Shown: positions 40,538 through 49,700 of the stretch, piece by piece
Layout: the number at the start of each line of letters is the position of its first letter
Position numbering within the stretch: position 1 is the stretch's first letter
NCBI GenBank assembly: GCA_949318235.1
Contig: OX439133.1
Span: forward strand, 6,520,020-6,584,019
DNA length: 64,000 nt
From: Ecdyonurus torrentis
Taxonomy: Eukaryota > Arthropoda > Insecta > Ephemeroptera > Heptageniidae
Direction of reading: 5' to 3'
Notes under the pieces: model-generated
What the model saw: only the letters and a program-made list of their open reading frames with translations
What the model was told of the DNA's origin: nothing
Databases searched by the model: none
Program-made: the position numbers and the translations under genes

Positions 40538-41634
40538 ATATCGATCACGCAGGATGTTTAGGACGTATCAGAGAAATGTTTTTTTTCGTAAACTTTGAAG
40601 TTTTGAACATCATATCGCAGCAACGAAAAAATTGAAAAATATTTAATGCCTATCATCTAAAAGCCTGTTTAGTTGGCAATGTATGAGCATAGTTTCAGAT
40701 TTTTCATGTTATTTATAAGCTCGCAAAAAATTAATTAGTAACTGAGAGTGCCTTTTTATCTCGGAATTTTCAGAGGTATGCCAACTTAAGCTGACTTATC
40801 TACGTTATCCATAATACAAAAAATTTCAAACTGATTTTTTATTGTGTATAAACATCCCTAGTACACGATACAATACCGGAAAAAAATTGCAAAAATTTGC
40901 ACTTGCCAAAAATTAGCAAAATCCTAAACTCAATGTATCTCCAGATTTACTGGCGTGATCCAATCAAAACTTAAACTGCAAACGTATTTTAGTGTTTTTT
41001 TAACAATGCTTGTGAAAAAATTAGCGATTTTTGATTTTACGGAGACTTACAAATTTTTTAGTGTCTGATGAAGCATGAAGTAGGCAACCCGCCTAACACA
41101 AAATTTAAAAAAGAATTCATTTCTCGTTAACTAAAACAAAATAATTAAGTTTTATATCAGCACTGTTAAAAAAACACTAGAACACGTTTGTAGTTTAAGT
41201 TTCAATTGGATCACGCTATTAAATCTGGAGATACATTGAGTTTTAGATTTTGCTAATTTTTGGCAAGTGCAAATTTTTGCAATTTTTTTTTCGGTATTGT
41301 AGCGTTTACTAGGGATGTTTATACACTATAAAAAATCAGTTTGAAATTTTTTTGTATTATGGATAACGTAGATATGTCAGCTTAAGTTGGCATACCTCTG
41401 AAAATTCTGAGATAAAAAGGCACTCTCAGTTACTAATTAATTTTTTGCGAGCTTATAAATAACATGAAAAATCTGAAACTATGCTCATACATTGCCAACT
41501 AAACAGGCTTTTAGGTGATAGGCATTAAATATTTTTCAATCTTTTCGTTGCTGTGATATGATGTTCAAAACTTCAAAGTTTACGAAAAAAACATTTCTCT
41601 GATACGTCCTAAACATCCTGCGCGTTCGATATTT
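40538..41634. mobile_element. 1.1 kb giant palindrome (foldback element)
   Basis: The left arm (about 40538-41006) and right arm (about 41163-41634) are inverse copies over ~470 nt with few mismatches. Examples are 'caggatgtttaggacgtatc' against 'gatacgtcctaaacatcctg', and 'gagagtgcctttttatctc' against 'gagataaaaaggcactctc'. The spacer is ~155 nt. No long reading frame. It sits midway between the TPR gene and the SecA-core gene. Confidence 0.9.
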
Positions 41635-42435
41635 TAACATATAATTAGGATTATTAATCGTTCAAGAAAAAAAATTATATGTTTCAAAATTTTCTAGTAG
41701 AAAAACATGTAACATAAATTTATTGCATTAATACGTTGTTACTATTTTGATGAACATACTAAATAATATAATTTCTATTCTGACGATTTAGTTGGTAAAT
41801 AGGATATTTTATCATAAACAGTTGAATATATTTGCTTTGAAAAGTAGTTTATACAAGGTATAAGTTGATAAAAACATGGCGAATTTTTAATACAATTTGT
41901 CTTATTTTCTACATAGCTACAAATTAAAAAAAATACATATATAGTTTCGGAGGTATTACGATATCAAAACTATTTTAATTTTTTCTAAAGCGCATTTTAA
42001 ATGTATTTATTAATTTATGAAAATTGTATTATTTTTCCGCAATAGTTGCAAAATGCTTTTTTGTTTCAAAAATTGTTTTTCCGTTACAAAATAATTGCAA
42101 ATAGTGGTCTTTTTGGAATAATCTGCAACACTGTTTATGATCCCTCAAAATATATAAAAAAATCTATAGTAGCAATATTTTGCCCTTTATTTTTATCTCA
42201 TTATAAATATTTGTACGAACTAAAATTTTTTTTGTTCTCTTCTGGTGGTTTTATACAGTGAGTAAATATAAAACAGCTAATTTGGATTTGTAGCTAAGAG
42301 TGTAGAGAGATGCATTTGGAGCAATAAAATTAAAATACTTTCATACTTTATTAATACTTAATTATGAAAGTTACATAAATTGTATCACACTTTTCTGAAA
42401 ATAATGAATTAAGAAAGGGTTTGACTTATTTCTTG
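41635..42435. other. AT-rich gene-free stretch
   Basis: No gene recognised. A 71-codon frame at 42046 has ordinary AT-rich composition and no support. Confidence 0.35.
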
Positions 42436-42439
42436 TTAC

Positions 42440-42592
42440 ACCGTGTTATATAAGCAGTAAACTAACATTGAAAAGGAATTCGGCTCGACCGGACTCGAAC
42501 CCGGATCTTTGGTTTCCCAGACCACTGCGTTAACCATTACGCTACCGAGACTCCTTCCCTTCCAACATCATTCACTGCTCATATATAGTCAG
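42440..42592 (-). mobile_element. tRNA-like palindromic element, copy 1
   Basis: On the minus strand from 42550 to 42482 there is a tRNA-like body: 'TCTCGGTAGCGTAATGGTTA' (box A-like), an anticodon-arm-like TGGT-CTGGGAA-ACCA with loop suggesting GGG, and 'GGTTCGAGTCC' (box B). The T and acceptor stems pair poorly, so this is probably not a functional tRNA. The body is enclosed by inverted 'tatataagcagtaaa' and 'ttcactgctcatatata'. A second copy at 57241-57400 shares both body and flanks. This suggests a tRNA-derived mobile element. Confidence 0.75.
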
Positions 42593-43656
42593 CTTTTGCT
42601 GAATTATGTTATAAAACAACACTTTTATAATTGAATTATTCCTCATATTTTAATTTGTAGTTTGTATGAAATTCTTACAAAGAAAAGATCAATATATTAC
42701 TTTTAAATAATAAATTTGTCTTTCCAATATCAATATCTAACAATTAATCATCAATTATTTCAAAGCATTTAAGTGCTAAAAAAACTATAGATGCACTATC
42801 TGGTGTTTGAGTTCAAAAGAAGTGTGACCTCTTAGCTGAAAAAGGATTGCCCTATGCTGATCTGATTGCATTGGGGAGCTCAATTATTATTATTTAACTT
42901 AATCTGTATGTACGATGTTAGTGATAAATGATTTAATAACTTTGGGATGTTAGGTACAAATAAATATATCCAAGGTTTCAACGTTTCTGTGCTGCTGTAC
43001 TTTGATTGAAATTCAATATCCTATCTTGGATATCGTCTATCCTTTCTCGGCGCGCGTGCGCGTGCACATTTGCTACAGTGTTGCCAATTCATTTTTGCAT
43101 TCTATGGTTTTATAGTTTTTTCTAGTATTTTGAGGTGAATTATATACAAAAATGACATTAATTTATGCAAAACGTATTTATTTTACGAACAAAAATATCA
43201 TTTTAACAAACAGGAGACTCATCAATATTCAATTGATTTAACATTACATATTATTGCAATAAAGTTTAATTTGAGATATAACATACATAAAAGTATTTTA
43301 AATTATTAGTATTATTACAATCTAAAATAAAAAGGACCTGACTATTTCGTTGCACACTTGTTTTCTAAATTTAAGTAAATTTAAATTTAATTGTTAAAAT
43401 GCTTATATGCATTCCATATTTTGCCCAATTTTAAATAAACTTTCTTTTGTGCAAATTTGCTAAGCTAATTGCACTTTATTTTCTAAAATTTATTAATTAA
43501 TATTATTAAAGACCTAGAGCTTAATATAAAATATAGTTTCTTTGTAACATATATATTTATTAAAAAAACATCTTAACTAAGAAATATTATACTCAAGCCT
43601 TAAAAGTAAGACTTTTTTTAAAATTTAAATAAATTTATTTATTTATTTGTGTTTTA
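42593..43656. other. Upstream region of the SecA-core gene
   Basis: No coding exon found. At 43049-43067, GGCGCGCGTGCGCGTGCAC is an alternating purine-pyrimidine GC island in otherwise AT-rich DNA. It could belong to the promoter or first exon of the gene downstream, or be Z-DNA-prone low complexity. The first exon was not identified. Confidence 0.4.
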
Positions 43657-43743
43657 ACTTTTTTTACAGGTAACTTCTGATTTCATCATCGTTTGTAACA
43701 GTTCCACATTGTTACTTCTATGCCACAAAGGTAAAGAGCAAAA
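43657..43743 (+). other. 3' splice site and 5' UTR of the SecA-core gene
   Basis: 'ttaactttttttacag/gtaacttctga': a strong pyrimidine tract and AG at 43668-43669, 74 nt upstream of the ATG. The leader contains one short upstream ATG (ATGCCACAAAGGTAA at 43721-43735). It implies a spliced eukaryotic transcript. Confidence 0.7.
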
Positions 43744-46700
43744 ATGAATCGTAAAAAAGCAAAATTTGCAAACGATATTTTAGAAGAAAAAAGCTGTACC
43801 TTCAATTATGAATATACTAAACAAGATATCAATTATTTTTTAAATCAATTAGATATTATAACAGGAGACAAGGAATACAGCATTGAGATTTATAAATTAA
43901 TTGCCGAGTATCTTCTTACAAATAATGGACTAATGTTCAGTGCTTATTTTGCATTTGCTCAAAATGAGCATGAATTGCAAAAATTACTCAGGACCTTCAG
44001 TTATGAAAAAAAAAATCTGTTCATTTTAGTTGATTATAATAACAAAAAAAGATTAATTGTATTGAACAGTACTGCTGGTACATTAGAAATTTTGTACATT
44101 CGACACGAGAACATACTACAGTCCTCTGATTCAATTCATGATATACTAAATGACTTCTCTGCAGATGATAAAACAAAGCGTTACTTTCAACACTGTTTAA
44201 GGTTTGGAACAGTAAATTGCTTCGATGCGCAATTGTTGAATGCATTACAGAATGTAGCTCAATATCTTAATACCTCAAAAGCAAATTTGTTAGAAAATTT
44301 TGAATTCACAGAAAAAGAGGAAGAAGACATATTAACATACAAAGAAGAGCTGAAGTTAAAAATTCGAGCAACTTATATTGATCAAATTTTAAAATTAGTA
44401 AGAAGTCTAGAACAAAAACCAGATTTGGAAACGTTTAGAAAGGAGATAAATATATTTCTTAAAAGTTGTAATGAGTTTGAAGAAATGTTACCAATTTTTG
44501 AAAACTATACACAAGAATGCAAGAAAATTTTTGATTATGAAGATGATGATAACTCTGAAATCGAAGCAACCAACATTTGGGATAAACTCAAATCCACTAG
44601 AGAAAAAATTCTCACTGATCCAAAAGTAGAAGAATTAATTTATTTATCCAAACAAAAATTTGACAATTTAGATACAGAAAAAGACAATTCTTTAATGCCA
44701 GATGTTTATCAAAAGTTTCCTGAATACATGGCAATAGTTGTAAGTACTTTAAAACTATTAGCTATATGCAAGAACTTTGATATTAAACAAGAAATAGAAT
44801 GTTCTCTTATCCAAGTACTGCAAGTGAATGTAGAATATATCAGATTTTTTTGCAACAAAGTTTTGAATGAAAGTAATGAAACTAAAATTACTAACGAGAA
44901 AAGTCATCAAGATGAACTAGATTGTGAGTGCATTATAAACGAAGTAGGTATAGAAGAAGCTTCTACATTAAGCAAAGAATCGTTAAACAATAAACATGAA
45001 ATTTTTAGTGATGAAAATATTAGTTCTTTTGAAGCAACAAAAACAAGCACTGCAACATCCAGACAAGATTTACAGATGGTTGATACAGTTTGTAATGAAG
45101 AAAATGATGACATTGATACAAATTTGGCCATAAAAACATATGGAGAAATAATGTCGGAATTAAAAATTAGTATTGGAGGAACTGCACTGACCGCTTTGAA
45201 TTCTGAAGAAATAAAAAATATTGAAAGCAAGGTACAAAAGATAAAAAATATATACAAGAAGTGGAAAAGTAAAAATGAAAGGGACATTAAAATGTGGATA
45301 AAGAGTAATCTAAGCATGAGTACTGATATAGAAGAGATGATAGCAATACTGGACCGTGGAAATGAGTTAATTACCAGGGCAAAAAATAACAAAGAAGAAA
45401 AACTTCGACTTCCACAAATTATTGCTTTATTAATATTGCTTGATCCAACGCTACCATATATCAATTTCAGCCAAGTTCAAACAGGTGAGGGAAAAACCAC
45501 TCTTATTGCTCTTCTTGCAATTATCAAAATATGGAAAGGATGCTCGAGTATTGATATTGTAACAAGCAACGCTGTTTTAGCTGAAGAAGGATTAAAATCT
45601 AAACTAGAACTGTACACGCTATGTAACATATCTGCATCTACGAACAATGATGATAAAACATATCGTTCTGGTCCTAGAAAGTGCTATTATAGCCAAATTG
45701 TGTATGGAACAATGTCAATGTTTCAATTTGATCATCTAAGAAATACTTTTGAGTCATTAAATACAAAAGGATCAAGAAAATTCTGCTTCTTAATAGTAGA
45801 TGAAGTTGACAGCATGTTGATTGATAATGCGAACCATATTGCCAAACTAGCTTCTCACTTTCCAGGGATGGATTATCTGCGGTACGTTTATATTAAAATT
45901 TGGCAGGAGCTTCACAAAGCTGAATATTCTATACAGCAAGAATTTCAAAACGAATTACAGGAAGAAATAACAGCACTCTCAAATAATTATAATTTAGGAA
46001 ATATAACACTCAAAGAAATGGAGGATGAAATTGTTCATCACGAAGAACGCATTCATAAATTACCTTATGATCATCTGTATAAAAAATTAATGGACAACGT
46101 GACTTTAGATATGTTCTCTTTTTTACCTGAACACATTTTATCCTACGCTAAATCAGCACTGAAAAAATGGATAAAGAACGCAATATACGCTAAATATTCA
46201 TGTCATGAAAATGAAATGTATATTGTAGAAGAAGGAAAAAATGAAAAACAAATTACTCCAGTAGATGCAATGAACACTGGCATGACGTTAAAAAATACAG
46301 TTTGGCATTCAGGGCTACACCAATTTCTGCAAATTAAACATAACATTAGAATCACCAGTGAAACATTGACCAGTAGTTGCATTTCGAATATTGCATATGT
46401 ACAAAAATATGAAACAAATATTATTGGTGTTACAGGAACACTTGGGTCTCAAGCAGAGCAAACTTTTCTAACTTCTGTGTATAATGTTAACTTTGCTTTT
46501 ATCCCAACTTTTAAAACAAAGATATTCAATGAACATGATTGCAAAGTCGTGCCAGATGATGATTGGTGCCACGAAGTAGCAAGTGATGCAATACTCAGAA
46601 TTGACCAAGGAAGAGCAGTCCTCATTATTTGCAAGACAATTGCAGATGCAGATTCATTATCTCATTATTTTGAAAATTTCTTAAATAATGACATATTTGG

Positions 46701-49700
46701 CATTGATATTGAGATAAAATTATACAAAGACGAGAGCTTCAGTGCTGTAACTCATGATGAAGTTAACTCTGGAACAATCATAATTGCCACCAACATAGCA
46801 GGAAGAGGAGCAGATTTCAAAACTTCCTCTATACTTGAAGCACATGGAGGACTACACGTGTGCGTATCATTTCTTCCTGGAAATGAACGAGTAAAAGATC
46901 AAGCGTACTACAGGACATCCAGGCAAGGTATGAAAGGAAGTGCTCAAATGATAATAAGAGACTCTGAAGCAAAAACATTAGGCATAACCACAATTAAGCA
47001 AGGTATATTTAGAGCGGATGACGTAAAATGGAAAATGGAAAATAATGAAACGATACAAATTCAATTTTTATTGAATACCAAACTTAACGAATTAAAAATT
47101 TTAGATTCACTGTTTGACAAATTCTCTGAATTATACTTACAACAAGTAAGTGAATTCGGCTCAGATTCGGAGTATCATCATTATTTGTTAGATCTAAAAG
47201 AACGTTGGGCTTTTTGGCTAGAGAAACAAAAGATGGATAACAAAATTTATTCTGATAATGAAGTACAAAATATATTTAAAAAATTCTTGAGTGAAGAATA
47301 TTACTGCAAAGAAGGTGTGATTAATAAAAATCCATACTACTGCTTACAACAAGCAGAGTACTACATAGCAAATAATAAGTTAGATAAAGCTCTAATGTCA
47401 TTGACTCATGCAACCAAAATATGTAAAAACTCTACTGTGTTAAGTGCATTGCCTCTTAAACAGTTTGAAATAGCATTAGAAAAAAATCCAGTCCTCTTTC
47501 ATAGAATAATGAAAGCTCTTAAGAAAATTGTCTCTTTTGGGTTCTATGAGGGGGACGCGAATGTTACAAAAGTGGATGAATTATTAGAACTATTAGAAAG
47601 TTCAAAGTCGTCATTATTGATTGAACTTGATTATCTAAAGAACAATTTTTTTGAAAATGCAGATGATTTTCAAAGAATTCTTGTAACGAATGAGTCAACC
47701 TGTGTCAATGAAATGACAAGGCAAATTGAAATAAGATATTTATGCCTACAGAAACAATTTCAGTATTTAAAGTCAATATTTGAACAATTTAAAAAAGCAG
47801 ACAATTCCAAGGGATATACAATAGCTGCAAAAGTAAAAATTAATAAACAAGAAATTACTGACTTGATATCCCAAAATAATGATACAGATGAAATAGGAAC
47901 ATCTGAACAAGATAATAATAAAAGCAGTACAGCTGAACAAAATGAGGTCCAAACATTAGAACCAGAATTATCAACTCAAAATGACTCAAACATTTTTTTA
48001 AGTAGTGGCATAGCTGTAAGTAGCATCGTCTCTCAGACATTTGCTTTAACATCAGCGAATGTGTTACCATCAACATCTAATAGTAGAGAATCAGAAATCC
48101 CTATAAACATGCAGTCAAAAAATGATGAAAGTAAAAAAGCTTTTACAGCTTCCAGAGAAATCGAAGAATTAGAAGCTACAGGATTAAATTATTGCTATGC
48201 TGTAAATGAAGTTACAGACATACCATTAACGTTAATTCGATCTTCACTTGCTCTCGTTGCATCAGGAGTTGCTGTTTTGTTAGCAGGAATTGCATTTCCA
48301 CCAATATTCGTTGTCAGCTGTGGCATTGCAAATGTTTTAATTACAGAAGGTATTGTAGACATCGTAATTGAATTTGTAAAACGAAACAGTGAAGAGTTCA
48401 ATGCAAAAGATTATATAAAAACAAAAGTTATTAGTTTTGGAGTCAGTGCAATTACATGTGGAATAAGTGCCGTTCTAACTTGTCAAAAAGTGCTCCAAAA
48501 AGCAATAAATGTATGTAGAAAACTGCAGTCGGCTTTAAAAAATTGTAGCAAATTTAAATATATAGTAGAGAAATTAACAACTATTCTAGAATATATGATA
48601 ACTTGTTTAGACAAGATGAAAAAAGCAGCAATTTTTGCTTCAAATACGAATAAACTAAGATTTAATAATATATCTAAGCTGAATATTTTTAAGCAAGCAA
48701 TGTATACAATAGGTCGAGATGCTCTAAAATCTGCAGTTTGTGCTGTTATTATGGAAAAGGTTGTAAACAATTGTTCAAAGCTGCTGTTCGATCAATGCAA
48801 AGATAAAATTGCCACACAAGTTGAAAAAAACCTTTCAAGTTGTCTTAATAGAGAAAAGCTACGTACAATAAAAAGAGAAGAAATATTAAAAGTGTGCCAA
48901 GAATTGTTGTATGGTAAGGAAAAATGTGTATTTCTTGATGTAACACAAAAGATTAGCATTGGTGTGGTAAAGCAATTAGGAAGTAAATTAAGTTGTTTCT
49001 TACCAATCGTCTGTGAATCATTTATGAATGTTTACAAAAGTTTAGAGTTCGTTGATGCATTTGGGGCATTTAATAATAAATTAAACTATAAATTAGCCTC
49101 TCTCGAAGGACAACAGGAAAATAATGAAGACCTAATAATCAAAGAACTAAGTCAAATGATAGCAAATGCTATATGCTCGAGACTAGAGAGTACAACTAAT
49201 TCTTGGGGAAGCTTAGGTATTAACACAGCAACAAGTATATTAGTAAATAAAGTTATCCCTATTAATGATGAACTGTACGTTGATGGAAAACCCATTACTG
49301 ACGATGCCCATGAATTTTTAGATATTGATAAAAATGCATCAGATGAAGAATTTTTAAGGGCGTATCTACAAAAATGTGAAGAACTAAAACGTCAAGGTAG
49401 CAAAAATTCTGACCTACTACTAGACAGACTTCAGCTGGCTATGTATGCATGCGAAAAGCGTTACCTTATTGACAAGTCAAACAGCAATTGTGTTTTTAAA
49501 AGTTTTGCACAAATGTTTGGTGTCGATGTTTCCTCTATTTCTGGAGCTACAGGGTTTGTGGCACTACCTGAAGGAGTTTCAATTCAGGATGCAACTAGAA
49601 TGCTTAAAAACCTAAACCTAAAAACTTGTAAGAGAACTTTTGAAAATTGTGATGAAAAATCACTTTCTGATTATTTATCACATCAAAATTCAGATCGCGC

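Noticed and set aside
42482..42550. Functional tRNA-Pro gene on the minus strand
   Set aside because: Box A and box B and a plausible anticodon loop are present, but acceptor and T stems pair poorly and a decayed copy with the same inverted flanks exists.
44907..45464. 185-codon minus-strand frame inside the large gene
   Set aside because: Ser/Ile-rich shadow of the Walker A-proximal coding region; no independent signals.
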